Notes: a model not told the origin generated them from the sequence alone. Counted from the first letter of the stretch, positions 27,700-37,429 are shown. The stretch: 64,000 bases of DNA from Aurantimonas coralicida_A (GCF_036016755.1 NZ_JAYXIH010000005.1:62001-126000), one strand, 5' to 3'. Numbers and translations: made by a program.

Positions 27700-28506
27700 T
27701 TACGTCTCGCTCTCACCGAGTTTTTCGGCCCGCTTTTTCTCGATCATCCGCGCCGCAAAGATCGACACCTCGTAGAGAAGGATCGTCGGCAGGGCAAGGC
27801 CGATCTGTGACATCGGATCGGGCGGGGTCAAGATCGCGGCGGCGATGAATGCCATCACGATGGCGTATTTGCGCTTCGAGGCGAGACCGTCGGCGGAGGT
27901 GATCCCGGCCCTGACCAGCAAGGTTGCAACCACCGGAAGCTGGAACACCAATCCGAACGCGAAGATCAGCGTCATGATCAGTGACAGGTATTCCGACACG
28001 CGCGGCAGGAGTTGAATGGCCGCCTGCCCCTCCTCGGTGCCGGACTGCTCCATCGACAGGAAGAACCACATCACCATCGGGGTAAAGAAGTAATAGACCA
28101 GCGCCGCGCCAAGCAGGAACAGGAGCGGCGTGGCCACCAGAAACGGCAGGAAAGCGCCCCTTTCCTCGCGATAAAGACCGGGTGCCACGAATTTGTAGAT
28201 CTGCGCCGCGATCAGCGGGAAGGCGATGAAGAAGCCGCCGAAGGCCGCGATCTTGACCTGGGTAAAAAAGAATTCCTGCGGCGCGGTGTAGATCAGTTCG
28301 ACCTGGCGGTCGTCGATCCCGGCCCAGATCGTCGCCGTCTGATACGGGACGACGAGGAAATTGAAGATCTGCTTGGCGAAAAAGAAGCAGAAAATGAATG
28401 CTACGAGGAATCCGGCGATGCTCCAGATCAACCGCGTTCGCAATTCGATGAGATGGTCGATCAATGGAGCCGAAGAGGCCTCGATATCGCTGTCAGTGCG
28501 TGTCAC
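27700..28506 (-). CDS. tatC: Twin-arginine translocase subunit TatC
   Basis: TatC is the inner-membrane receptor for twin-arginine signal peptides. The 268-residue protein has six predicted membrane helices, the N-terminal LIDHLIELRTRLIW motif and GGFFIAFPLIAAQIYKFVAPGLYREER, which contains the conserved loop region. The start is GTG at 28506, overlapping the tatB stop as GTGA. Substrates in this window include the TRAP binding protein with an RRSFLKK signal. Confidence 0.97.
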   Translation of the reverse strand: MTRTDSDIEASSAPLIDHLIELRTRLIWSIAGFLVAFIFCFFFAKQIFNFLVVPYQTATIWAGIDDRQVELIYTAPQEFFFTQVKIAAFGGFFIAFPLIAAQIYKFVAPGLYREERGAFLPFLVATPLLFLLGAALVYYFFTPMVMWFFLSMEQSGTEEGQAAIQLLPRVSEYLSLIMTLIFAFGLVFQLPVVATLLVRAGITSADGLASKRKYAIVMAFIAAAILTPPDPMSQIGLALPTILLYEVSIFAARMIEKKRAEKLGESET

Positions 28507-29072
28507 GCGACGTCCTCGGTTGTCTTTTTCGCAGTCGGCTTGGCCTTGGCGGGGATTTTGGCCTTGGCCGCAGGCTTAGCCTTGGCGGCAGGCTTGGCTT
28601 TGGTCGCGCGCTTGACCGGGGCAATTTTTGCGTCACCGGAGGTTGCAGCCGGCTTTGCGTCCGAAGCAGGCGTCGCCGAGGAGCCTTCGGTTTTTGCGGT
28701 CGCGCCAGCCTTGTCGGGTTTTTCCGCTATCGCCGGAGCCGTCGGGCTTGGAACCTTTGGTTCCGGCGCGCTGGCCGCCGCCTTGAGCGATGACCGAATC
28801 TCATCCCCGACCGCCTTCATCGGGTTCATCGCCGCGCGCACGTCCTTGGTCGGATCGAGCTTGCGGATATCGCTCACCGTCGAACGCACGTCATCGAGTT
28901 CGGCTTCGCGCAACGCGTCGTCGAACTGCCGGCGAAAATCCCCGGCCATCGAGCGCAATTGTTTGGTCGTGCGCCCGAAGGTGCGCAACATTTTTGGCAG
29001 ATCCCTAGGGCCGACGACGACCACCAGGACCACGGCGACCATCATCAGTTCGGCCCAACCAATATCAAACAT
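28503..29072 (-). CDS. tatB: Twin-arginine translocase subunit TatB
   Basis: The 189-residue protein starts with the single TatB membrane helix and hinge (MFDIGWAELMMVAVVLVVVVGPRDLPKML), then an amphipathic helix FGRTTKQLRSMAGDFRRQFDDAL. The C-terminal third is a low-complexity tail of Ala, Lys and Pro with repeated AKAKPAAK units. It lies between tatA (86 bp upstream) and tatC (overlapping). Function is clear from the helix and the operon position. Confidence 0.95.
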   Translation of the reverse strand: MFDIGWAELMMVAVVLVVVVGPRDLPKMLRTFGRTTKQLRSMAGDFRRQFDDALREAELDDVRSTVSDIRKLDPTKDVRAAMNPMKAVGDEIRSSLKAAASAPEPKVPSPTAPAIAEKPDKAGATAKTEGSSATPASDAKPAATSGDAKIAPVKRATKAKPAAKAKPAAKAKIPAKAKPTAKKTTEDVA

Positions 29073-29158
29073 CGCAAGGCCTCGAGAGCGACAACCAGGA
29101 AAAATGGCGAGCGGGCACGGACAGGGCCCGGTCGCCAGACGGCAGAACGATCAGACGA

Positions 29159-29398
29159 TCAGTTGACCGTCTTCTTCGTCGCCACTTCGTGCCGTACCAC
29201 GTCGCCCTCGGTGTGATCGAGTGTCCGGCGCTCCTGCGCCGTCTCTGCCTTTTCGGCGTCCTCGTCCGACATGCCCTTCTTGAAGCTCTTGATGCCCTTG
29301 GCGACGTCGCCCATCAACTCGGGAATCTTGCCGCGACCGAACAGGAGCAGCACGACCGCAAGGACGATGAGCCAATGCCAAATGCTGAAGCTACCCAT
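29159..29398 (-). CDS. tatA: Twin-arginine translocase subunit TatA
   Basis: The 79-residue protein has the TatA membrane helix and hinge (FSIWHWLIVLAVVLLLFGRGKIPELMGDVAKGIKSFKKGM). TatA polymerises to form the protein-conducting assembly. The ATG at 29398 gives the standard N-terminus MGSFSIWHW; the longer upstream frame is rejected. It leads the tatABC-serS-surE-pcm run. Confidence 0.96.
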   Translation of the reverse strand: MGSFSIWHWLIVLAVVLLLFGRGKIPELMGDVAKGIKSFKKGMSDEDAEKAETAQERRTLDHTEGDVVRHEVATKKTVN

Positions 29399-29441
29399 AA
29401 CAATTCTCCATGGAACGCGTGAGCCGTTCGCTCCCGCCAAG

Positions 29442-30566
29442 CTAACGATGATCTGGGGTCTTTTCAAACACGATAACGTCTTGCAAATCAACGGAAACAA
29501 CGACATCGCGTTTACCGTCCGGTACGATTCCGGCGCGCATGCGCGATCGGAGCGGATAATCGAGCCCCTCGATCGCGACAGTCATGAGGTCGACACCGCC
29601 GAGGAAACGGCGGGCGACGATACGCCCGAGGACGCCGCTCGGCTGTTCCTCCAGGCGCAAGCCCATGAGGCGCAACGCCACCGTCACCGGCGTACCGTCA
29701 GACAAAGGCGAATCCGCGACCGGGCCGAGCGCCGTGACGACACGGCCCCCGCGGACTTCCCCGTCGATGACGTTAAGCTCGGAAAAAAAGCCGGCCGTGA
29801 AAAGATCGGCCGGGCGGCTATAGAGTTCCGCGGCGGTCCCCACCTGGACGAGCCGACCGTCGCGCAGGAGCGCGATTCGGTCGCCCATCCGCATCGCCTC
29901 CTCGGCGTCGTGCGTCACGATGATCGCCGTCGCGCGGCTTTCGCGCAGGATCTGCAGCGTATCGGTCCGCACGACATCCTTGAGACGGCTGTCGAGGCCG
30001 GAAAATGGCTCGTCCATCAACAGGACCGTCGGGCGCGGGCTCAGCGCCCTGGCCAACGCCACCCGCTGCTGCTCGCCGCCCGACAGGGTGTGCGGATATT
30101 GGCGGGCGACGTCGGCAAGCCCGACCCGCTCGAGCGCCACCATCGCCTCCTTCTTCGCCGCCGCACCCGAAAGCGCCGTCAGGCCGAAGCGGACATTCTC
30201 GGCGATACTCATGTGCGGGAACAGAGCAAAATCCTGAAACATCAGGCCGATACCGCGTTTTTCCGGCGGCACGAACGCGTCGGGACCGGCAATCTCCTGG
30301 CCATTGAGCATCAGGCGGCCGGCGCTCTGGCGCTCAATTCCCGCAGCGATTCGCAGCATCGTCGTCTTGCCTGAGCCGGAGGGCCCGAGCAGGCAGAGAA
30401 TTTCGCCAGGCTCGGCCGCCAGGTTGATCCCCGACAGGATCGTGGTCGACCCAACGGTGTGGACGATGTCTTCGAAGGCAAGACGCGCGGCGAAGCTGAC
30501 GCCGGCACTGGTGCGTCCGGAGCCCTTTGTCGATGGAGCGGTGGCTGTGCTCTGGTGGTCCTGCAC
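29442..30566 (-). CDS. ABC transporter ATP-binding protein, FbpC/PotA-like, without adjacent partners
   Basis: The 374-residue protein has Walker A GPSGSGKTT, Q-loop FQDFALFPH, signature LSGGEQQRVALARAL, Walker B VLLMDEPFSGLD and H-loop VTHDAEEA. A C-terminal TOBE-type domain (about 250-374) places it with importers for iron or polyamines. No permease or binding protein gene is adjacent, so the substrate is open. The assigned start is a GTG; a slightly later start is possible. It stands between nagZ and tatA, where related genomes often carry scpA-scpB. Confidence 0.88.
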   Translation of the reverse strand: MQDHQSTATAPSTKGSGRTSAGVSFAARLAFEDIVHTVGSTTILSGINLAAEPGEILCLLGPSGSGKTTMLRIAAGIERQSAGRLMLNGQEIAGPDAFVPPEKRGIGLMFQDFALFPHMSIAENVRFGLTALSGAAAKKEAMVALERVGLADVARQYPHTLSGGEQQRVALARALSPRPTVLLMDEPFSGLDSRLKDVVRTDTLQILRESRATAIIVTHDAEEAMRMGDRIALLRDGRLVQVGTAAELYSRPADLFTAGFFSELNVIDGEVRGGRVVTALGPVADSPLSDGTPVTVALRLMGLRLEEQPSGVLGRIVARRFLGGVDLMTVAIEGLDYPLRSRMRAGIVPDGKRDVVVSVDLQDVIVFEKTPDHR

Positions 30567-30809
30567 GCTTCGGCCTGTCCGTCGGTTCGTCCAGCGAAGC
30601 CTTGAGGCCCGCTAATTCGCGACCTCGGTAACCGGTCGCCACTGGAACGGCAACCGCGTTCGACGGTCTACCCGACACGCTTGCGACGTCTACCGCCCAG
30701 ATCCAGATGAAATAGGATCGACGCGATCCGATTTCCTATGCGTGACCGATTTTCTTTCGCAGGAAAAAGGTTCGGGCTGACAACCGCAGCCTCTTCCAGT
30801 GGTTCCGCG

Positions 30810-31832
30810 TCAGACGGAAGCCCCCACCAATTCGTCGTATTCGGCTCGCAATGCCGGCATATCGCCGCCCGTCCCGCGAGCCGAAATGGCCGATTCCGCC
30901 TCAACGGCCCGCCGCTGGGCGTCGCCGGACAACGGCCGCGCCGCGGCTGCGACTTTTCGCATTTCGTCGAAATCGCCATTGCAGTGCAGGACCACGTCGC
31001 AGCCGGCTTCGAGCGCCCTGCGGCTGAGGTCGGTGAGATCGCCCGCGAGCGCCTTCATCGAGATGTCATCGCTCATCAACAGGCCGTCGAACCCGATTTC
31101 CTCGCGGATAACGCTTTCGATGACCGTAGACGACAAGGTCGCCGGATGCACCGGATCGATGGCGCTGTAGAGAATGTGCGCGGTCATCGCCGCCGGCAGC
31201 CTTCGAAGCGCGTGGAATGGGGCGAAGTCGGTGCGTGACAGCTCACCGCGCGTGTTGGCGACCACCGGCAGCGCGAGATGGCTGTCGGCATTGCCGCGGC
31301 CATGGCCGGGAATATGTTTCATCACCGGCAACAGGCCACCGGCGAGAAGGCCGTCCGCGGCGGCCCCGCCAAGCGTCGCCACCGCTTCCGGGTTCGTCGC
31401 ATAGGCGCGGTCGCCGATCACCGAGTGCGCATCCGCCGTCGGCACGTCGACGCATGGAATGCAATCGGCATTGATGCCGTAGGCCATCAGATCATCGGCA
31501 AGCAGACGGCCTTGCAGCCAGGCGGCACGTTGCCCGGCCTCCGGATCGGACGCATAAACCTCTCCGATCGTGGCCGCCGGCGGATATTGTGGCGCGAGCG
31601 GCGGCTTCAAACGCTGAATCCGCCCGCCCTCCTGATCGATGAAGATCGGCGTTGTCGCTCGGCCGCCAAGCTCGATCAGTTCCGCGACCAGATCCTCAAG
31701 CTGGGATGCCTCCGTGACGTTTCGCGCAAAGAGGATAAACCCCCACGGACTCTCGTCGGCGAAGAACCTGCGCTCGTCTGCGCTCAGTCGAGGCGCCGCC
31801 GGGGCTGCGATCCAGGCCTTCGATCCGCTCAT
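30810..31832 (-). CDS. nagZ: Beta-N-acetylhexosaminidase NagZ
   Basis: NagZ removes N-acetylglucosamine from recycled muropeptides in the cytoplasm. The 340-residue protein has the family-3 glycosidase marks WGFILFARN, FIDQEGGRIQRL, the loop motif KHIPGHGRGNADSH that holds the catalytic Asp/His pair, and FDGLLMSDD. The ATG at 31832 has GGAGA 6 nt upstream and gives the normal length. An earlier ATG at 32000 would overlap the SPOR gene by 49 bp. It follows the SPOR gene on the same strand, the conserved order. Confidence 0.95.
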   Translation of the reverse strand: MSGSKAWIAAPAAPRLSADERRFFADESPWGFILFARNVTEASQLEDLVAELIELGGRATTPIFIDQEGGRIQRLKPPLAPQYPPAATIGEVYASDPEAGQRAAWLQGRLLADDLMAYGINADCIPCVDVPTADAHSVIGDRAYATNPEAVATLGGAAADGLLAGGLLPVMKHIPGHGRGNADSHLALPVVANTRGELSRTDFAPFHALRRLPAAMTAHILYSAIDPVHPATLSSTVIESVIREEIGFDGLLMSDDISMKALAGDLTDLSRRALEAGCDVVLHCNGDFDEMRKVAAAARPLSGDAQRRAVEAESAISARGTGGDMPALRAEYDELVGASV

Positions 31833-31951
31833 CCGTATCTCCGATGCAAGAGCGGACGGCGCGGCTGTGCGGCCGGTCCGTCCTTCGATATGGTCATGGG
31901 TAAAAGCGGCCGGGCTGGACGCCCCGCCGACAAGCGTGACAGCGCTGGCGC

Positions 31952-33811
31952 TCAGCGCGCCACGAAGCAGCTGCCGCCGGCCGATTTCAACTCGGTGCAT
32001 AGCGTCGACGCCTCGGACTTCGAGCCGGTCGCGATCCGCACGCGATAGTAGGTCCCCTTACCGGGGATGTCCGCCGACTGGATCACGAGATCACGCTGGC
32101 CGATGACCTCGGCATAGCGCTGCCCGAGCGTCTGCGACGTCTGCTTGGCGGCGGATTCGCTTGGCTGCGACGAGATCTGGACGAAATAGCCGTCGGCGCC
32201 CGGGGTCTGGGCTGCGGGGGCCGGCGTCGTCGCGGGAGCGGCTGCGATCGATCCCACCGTTTCAAGCGCGCTCGTCTCCACGGCGGCAACGGCCGTCGAG
32301 CCCCCCGCGTACGACATCGGTTCCGGTGTCGTTACCGCGGCAACCCTGACCGGGGCGGCATTGTCGCTTCCCGGTCGTATGGCCGGCACGGGCACGCCCG
32401 ACGACGGCTGAACGAGGACGCTGGCGTTCGCCTCGGCCGGAACCACCGAGCGGGATGACGCCTCGATCAGCGCTGCTCCATTGCCGCGCATATCGTCCAT
32501 GGAGGTCTCGGGAACCGTATTCGCCATGACGAGCGTTCCATCCGGTCGAACCGTCATGGTGCGCACGCGGCGGGGCGTCAGCACCGCGATCGGCGAGCCG
32601 TCATTCGCCGCATCGGCGATGCGCTCCGGCTCCGCGGCGCGCGCGCTGCTGATCGGGTTCAGATCGACGCCTGGAAGATCGACCGGCTCCTCGGCGGCCG
32701 TGACGAGGGTCTGTTGCGCCGGGACGATGTCGGCGTCGGCGCTTTGCACGCGTTCGTAGACCGCCTTGTTCTGGTTCGGGATTGCCCGGCCACCAGGATC
32801 CTTCGGAGCCACTTTGACCGGGTCGGTATCAGCCCGCACGATCAACAGATCGCCGGAGCCAACGACAACATCGCCTGAAACCCAATAGGCCGCCGCGGCA
32901 CCAACGACGGCGATCGCCACAACGCTGGCGGCGAGTCCGGGCATCCGGGGCGAAAAGCGTGTTCGGCTGGCCGCAGCCGGGGCGAATGCTGCTGAAATCG
33001 TATCGGCGGCGGCAGATCCGCCTCTCATCTTGGCGGCGGGCACCTTGGCGACGGGAGCATCCTCACCTGCCTTCGAATGCCGGACCGGCGCAGTTGCATG
33101 GCCTTGGGGCGCGCCAGCATCCGCGTCCGCCCCGTCGACGGGGGCAGGCGTCGCCGGAACCGGCCGAGGCGCCGGATTCATTGCGGCGAGTTCGCTGGCG
33201 ATCAATTCATCGAAATCGTCGAAGGGCTTGTCGGCGACGTCCGACGACGGCGACGTATCGTGCCGCGCCGGTGCAAAGGCTTCACTGTGCTGCAAAGCGA
33301 TTCCGCGAGGATTGACCGGCGCCGAAAGGCCGCGCAACGCAACCTCCAGGTCGCTGGCCGGTCTCGCCTCGATCGGCTGCATGGAGAAACCGCCAGCGCT
33401 GGCTTCCACACGCCGATTCGCCACCTGTGGCGCGATTACTTGCGGATTGGAGATAGCGGCAGCGGATCGGACGGAGTGCTGCATCGATTCGCGCGCGTCC
33501 TCCTCCAGAAATGATGCATTCAATTCCGCATCGAGCGCGCCGACCATGTCATCCACGTCGAGATCGAGCGAATCCGCCGCATCGTCGGCCGGACGGCTCA
33601 GCGCCTCGGGCGCGGAGAAGCCACTCTCCCCGCCGACGGACATGCTGTTTCCCCCGCCTTGCAGCGCAGATGCCGATAGGTCCGGCCGGTCGCTGACTGG
33701 CTCCGTGCCCCATGGCTCATCGATCAGCCGTGACAGTTCGGCGAAAGGATCATCCTCGATATTGTCGACCTGCTGATCGCTCCAGTGATTGGAACTCGTC
33801 GTATCCGCCAT
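31952..33811 (-). CDS. SPOR-domain inner-membrane protein
   Basis: The 619-residue protein has an acidic cytoplasmic N-terminus (DDPFAELSRLIDEPWG), one membrane helix (about 298-318, LAASVVAIAVVGAAAAYWVSG), a long Ala/Pro/Val-rich periplasmic region and a C-terminal SPOR domain (GYFVQISSQPSESAAKQ to GGSCFVAR). SPOR domains bind denuded septal glycan, so a division or envelope role is likely. The start is MADTT at 33811; MSMADTT at 33817 is equally possible. It lies between argS and nagZ. Confidence 0.9.
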   Translation of the reverse strand: MADTTSSNHWSDQQVDNIEDDPFAELSRLIDEPWGTEPVSDRPDLSASALQGGGNSMSVGGESGFSAPEALSRPADDAADSLDLDVDDMVGALDAELNASFLEEDARESMQHSVRSAAAISNPQVIAPQVANRRVEASAGGFSMQPIEARPASDLEVALRGLSAPVNPRGIALQHSEAFAPARHDTSPSSDVADKPFDDFDELIASELAAMNPAPRPVPATPAPVDGADADAGAPQGHATAPVRHSKAGEDAPVAKVPAAKMRGGSAAADTISAAFAPAAASRTRFSPRMPGLAASVVAIAVVGAAAAYWVSGDVVVGSGDLLIVRADTDPVKVAPKDPGGRAIPNQNKAVYERVQSADADIVPAQQTLVTAAEEPVDLPGVDLNPISSARAAEPERIADAANDGSPIAVLTPRRVRTMTVRPDGTLVMANTVPETSMDDMRGNGAALIEASSRSVVPAEANASVLVQPSSGVPVPAIRPGSDNAAPVRVAAVTTPEPMSYAGGSTAVAAVETSALETVGSIAAAPATTPAPAAQTPGADGYFVQISSQPSESAAKQTSQTLGQRYAEVIGQRDLVIQSADIPGKGTYYRVRIATGSKSEASTLCTELKSAGGSCFVAR

Positions 33812-33901
33812 CGACATATACCCTGCCCTTCCCCTCATTCCGGAGGCTGCCGGCCCCTGTCATCAACCGCTAGGAGAGGAACTTGACCAAAGCGTGATGA
33901 A

Positions 33902-35653
33902 TCAGCGCATTTCTTCCGGTGCGTCGGCACCAATCAAGCCGAGTCCGGTTTCGAGAACAACCGCCACGGCCTTGACCAGCGCCAGTCGCGCTTGAGTTAT
34001 CATGCCGTCCTCAGAGTTAACAAAGCGTAAGGCCGGAAAGTCCTTGCCGCGATTGTACTGGCTGTGGAAAGCCGAAGCGAGGTCGTAGAGATAAAAGGCC
34101 AGACGGTGTGGTTCCTTGGCCTCAGCCGCGGCTTTGACGAGGCGAGGAAACTCGGCGAGCTTGCGAATCAGCGCCAGCTCGCCCTCGTCCGAAAGCCCGG
34201 CGAGAACGCCGGCATCGAGCGTCGGGAAATCGGGCAGCGGAAGCCCCACCTCCGCCGCCTGGCGAAAGATCGCCGCCGAGCGGGCGTGGGCATACTGCAC
34301 GTAGAAGACCGGGTTGTCCTTGGATTGCTCGGTCACCTTCTGGAAGTCGAAGTCGAGCGGCGCGTCGCTCTTTCTGAATAGCATCATGAAACGAACCGGG
34401 TCGCGGCCGACCTCCTCGACCACTTCGGCGAGCGTCACGAAATCACCCGAGCGCTTCGACATACGCACCGGCTCCCCGTCGCGGAACAGCTTCACGAGTT
34501 GGCACAACACCACGTCGATCTCAGCCGTTCCGCCGGAAATCGCCTTCGCCACCGCTTCGAGGCGCTTGACGTAGCCTCCGTGGTCGGCGCCCAGAATGTA
34601 GACCATCTCCTCGAAGCCGCGCTCGAATTTCTCGCGGAAATAGGCGACATCGGCGGCGAAATAGGTGTAGCGGCCGTCGGACTTCACCAGCGGCCGGTCC
34701 TGATCGTCACCGACCTCCGTGGAGCGAAGCAAGGTCTGCTCGCGATCCTCCCAATCCTCCGGCGCCTGCCCCTTGGGCGGCGGCAACGTGCCTTGGTAGA
34801 TGTAGCCCTTGGCCCGCAGATCCTCGATCGCCGAGGCGATCTTTCCGCCCTCGTCGGCGTGCAGCGTCCGCTCGGAAAAGAACTCCTCGTGTTCGATGCC
34901 GAGCAGTTTCAGATCGGCCCGGATCATCGCCATCATCGCGTCGATGGCGCGATTGCGGACGAGCGGCAGCCACTCGGCCTCGTCCATCGTCAGCAGGCGG
35001 TCCGAGAATTCCGCCTTCAACGCTTCGCCGACCGGCTTGAGATAATCGCCAGGATACAGTCCCGCCGGGATGTCGCCGATCGTCTCGCCCAGAGCCTCGC
35101 GGTAACGCAAGAAGGTCGAACGGGCGAGCACGTTCACCTGCTCGCCGGCATCGTTGATGTAGTATTCGCGCGTGACCGCGTCGCCGGCAAAGGCCATGAT
35201 GTTGGCGATCGTGTCGCCGACCACGGCGCCGCGGCAATGGCCGACATGCATCGGACCGGTCGGGTTGGCGGAGACATATTCGACATTGACCTTGCGGCCG
35301 GTCCCCGGCCCCCGGCCGTAATCGCCGCCGGCTTTCAGAATAGCCGCGAGATGCCCGGTCCAAAATCCCGGATGCAGCCTGAGATTGATAAAGCCTGGCC
35401 CAGCGACCTCGGCGGTCGCGACGTCCGGATCGCGGGCGAGGCGCGCGGCGATCTCGGTCGCCAGTTCGCGCGGCTTGACGCCGAGCGGCTTGGCCAGGAC
35501 CATCGCGGCGTTGGTGGCAAGATCGCCATGGCTGGCGTCGCGCGGCGGCTCCACCGTAACCCGCGACAAATCCGGTAAAGCGGTTTCGCGTTCCGACAGA
35601 ATCGCTTCCACCGCTTTTCTCACCCTATCTTCGAAATCGGCGAAGATGTTCAT
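33902..35653 (-). CDS. argS: Arginine-tRNA ligase
   Basis: This is a class I aminoacyl-tRNA synthetase of 583 residues. It has an N-terminal Add-1 domain, the HIGH-type motif SANPTGPMHVGHCRG, the KMSKS-equivalent RMSKRSGDFVTL, and the C-terminal anticodon-binding DALR-type domain ending GLIGADAPEEMR. The ATG at 35653 (MNIFADFEDRV) is the family-typical start. It sits 104 bp after dgt and 90 bp before the SPOR gene. Confidence 0.98.
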   Translation of the reverse strand: MNIFADFEDRVRKAVEAILSERETALPDLSRVTVEPPRDASHGDLATNAAMVLAKPLGVKPRELATEIAARLARDPDVATAEVAGPGFINLRLHPGFWTGHLAAILKAGGDYGRGPGTGRKVNVEYVSANPTGPMHVGHCRGAVVGDTIANIMAFAGDAVTREYYINDAGEQVNVLARSTFLRYREALGETIGDIPAGLYPGDYLKPVGEALKAEFSDRLLTMDEAEWLPLVRNRAIDAMMAMIRADLKLLGIEHEEFFSERTLHADEGGKIASAIEDLRAKGYIYQGTLPPPKGQAPEDWEDREQTLLRSTEVGDDQDRPLVKSDGRYTYFAADVAYFREKFERGFEEMVYILGADHGGYVKRLEAVAKAISGGTAEIDVVLCQLVKLFRDGEPVRMSKRSGDFVTLAEVVEEVGRDPVRFMMLFRKSDAPLDFDFQKVTEQSKDNPVFYVQYAHARSAAIFRQAAEVGLPLPDFPTLDAGVLAGLSDEGELALIRKLAEFPRLVKAAAEAKEPHRLAFYLYDLASAFHSQYNRGKDFPALRFVNSEDGMITQARLALVKAVAVVLETGLGLIGADAPEEMR

Positions 35654-35757
35654 GCTTGGCCTCGACTGGTTCCGGCGGGCCGACATGGCCGCGCGCCCGG
35701 TGACTGCATTCGCGGCCCGGGCGTCTTACCGTCTGCTGTGTAAAGAGGAATGGCCGG

Positions 35758-36972
35758 CTAACGCAATTGCGGCGTCGCGTCAAACAGGCGCCGATGCGCG
35801 CTCAAGGCGTATGTGTCGGTCATCCCGGACAAATAATCCGCGACCCGGCGCGCCCGCTTCTCCTCCGGCAGTCGGTCGGCATCGCGGCTCCACTCACCCG
35901 GCATCAGGTCAGGTCGTTCGAACAGACGCGCGAACAGATCCTCGACGATCCCCTCGGCGGTCTGCATGACCCGCATGACGTGATCGTTGCGGTAGACGCG
36001 CTGAAACAGAAACTTTCTGGTCTGCTTCACCGCCCGGTCCATCGGCGGCGAAAAGGTGACGAGCGGCCGCTCGGCCGCGCGCACCGCATCGACATCGGCC
36101 GGCGCGAGACCCGCAATGCCGGCGAGCGCGGTCCCGATCACGTCCTCGACCATCCGGGTGATATGGCGGCGCAGGATTTCGTGAGCCATTCGGCCATGGT
36201 CGAGGCCGGGATAGGCCGCCCGGACATCGTCGAGGATCGATCCCGCCAATTCCAGTTCACCGAGATCGGCGATGTCGATGAGACCGGCCCGTAACCCATC
36301 GTCCAGATCGTGGGTATTATAGGCGATGTCGTCGGAGATCGCCGCCGCCTGCGCCTCGAGGCTGGCGAATCCGCCGAGATCGAGCGGAAACAGCACATCG
36401 AAATCGGCAATCGGCTTCGGCACTGGCGCTTGCTTGGGAGCATTCGGACCGACCAGCGGACCGTTGTGCTTGACCAGCCCTTCGAGCGTTTCCCATGCAA
36501 GGTTCAGCCCGTCGAATTCGGCATAACGGCGTTCGAGCGCCGTAACGATCCTGAGCGACTGGGCGTTGTGGTCGAAGCCGCCATAGGCTCGCATCCGGCG
36601 ATCAAGTGCCCGCTCACCGGCATGGCCAAAAGGCGTGTGGCCGAAATCGTGGACGAGCGCGATCGCCTCGGTCAAATCCTCATCGAGCCGCAACGCGCGG
36701 GCAAAGGCGCGGGCGATCTGCGACACCTCGATCGTATGGGTCAGTCGGGTGCGGAAATGATCGCCTTCATCGGCGACGAAAACCTGAGTCTTGTGGCTCA
36801 GCCGGCGAAACGCCGTGGAGTGGACGATTCGGTCGCGGTCCCGCTGGTAAGGTGTGCGGGTGGGGCTTGAGGGCTCGGCGAAGAGCCTGCCGCGGGAGCC
36901 TTCCGGCCGCACAGCATAGGCGGCGCGACCCAAGCCACCCATTCCGATCCGCGCGAAATCTGTCTCATCCAT
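35758..36972 (-). CDS. dgt: Deoxyguanosinetriphosphate triphosphohydrolase-like protein
   Basis: The 404-residue HD-domain protein is predicted to hydrolyse dNTPs to nucleoside and triphosphate. It shows RDRDRIVHSTAFRRLSHKTQVF, the HD motif in HTIEVSQIARAFA and LVHDFGHTPFGHAGE. The ATG at 36972 (MDETDFARIGMGGLGRAAYA) gives the typical size. It is divergent from erpA, with 106 bp between the starts for both promoters. Confidence 0.95.
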   Translation of the reverse strand: MDETDFARIGMGGLGRAAYAVRPEGSRGRLFAEPSSPTRTPYQRDRDRIVHSTAFRRLSHKTQVFVADEGDHFRTRLTHTIEVSQIARAFARALRLDEDLTEAIALVHDFGHTPFGHAGERALDRRMRAYGGFDHNAQSLRIVTALERRYAEFDGLNLAWETLEGLVKHNGPLVGPNAPKQAPVPKPIADFDVLFPLDLGGFASLEAQAAAISDDIAYNTHDLDDGLRAGLIDIADLGELELAGSILDDVRAAYPGLDHGRMAHEILRRHITRMVEDVIGTALAGIAGLAPADVDAVRAAERPLVTFSPPMDRAVKQTRKFLFQRVYRNDHVMRVMQTAEGIVEDLFARLFERPDLMPGEWSRDADRLPEEKRARRVADYLSGMTDTYALSAHRRLFDATPQLR

Positions 36973-37078
36973 GCGGAAACGATCCGTCCCGATTGACCGG
37001 CTTCCTCCCGGTCCATACTTAAGTGGCAGTTCTCGAACAAGGAGCGGTGCGGTCCTTTGATCCGCGCCGGACGCCAAG

Positions 37079-37420
37079 ATGAGCCAAACAGCGACCCATA
37101 CCGTCACCGTTTCCGAGGCCGCGGCCCGACGTATCGCGGCGATCCTCTCGAAGACCGACGATGCCGACTCCCTTCGCATTTCGGTGGAAGGCGGCGGTTG
37201 CTCGGGCTTTTCCTACAAATACGACCTCACCAGCGGACACGAAGAGGACGATGTGGTTCTGGAGCGGGACGGCGCGCGCGTTCTGATCGATCAGGTCTCG
37301 CTCGCCTATATGGAAGGGGCGGTCGTCGATTTCGTCGACGATCTGATGGGCCAGTCCTTCCAGATCCGCAACCCCAACGCCGTCGCGTCCTGCGGCTGCG
37401 GCACCAGCTTCTCGGTCTGA
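37079..37420 (+). CDS. erpA: Iron-sulfur cluster insertion protein ErpA (A-type carrier)
   Basis: The 113-residue A-type carrier delivers Fe-S clusters to apoproteins. The three conserved cysteines are in VEGGGCSGFSY and ASCGCGTSF. The length and the C-terminal CGCGTSFSV fit ErpA or IscA-like proteins; ErpA is preferred from its solitary context outside an isc or suf operon. xth starts 9 bp downstream. Confidence 0.93.
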   Translation: MSQTATHTVTVSEAAARRIAAILSKTDDADSLRISVEGGGCSGFSYKYDLTSGHEEDDVVLERDGARVLIDQVSLAYMEGAVVDFVDDLMGQSFQIRNPNAVASCGCGTSFSV

Positions 37421-37429
37421 CGCCCCAGG

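Noticed and set aside
31833..32000. An N-terminal extension of NagZ from ATG 32000 that looks like a twin-arginine signal peptide (GRRQLLRGALSASAV...)
   Set aside because: The RRQLLRG part is a by-product of the overlapping SPOR coding frame, NagZ is normally cytoplasmic, and the ATG at 31832 has a good ribosome-binding site and gives the standard length.
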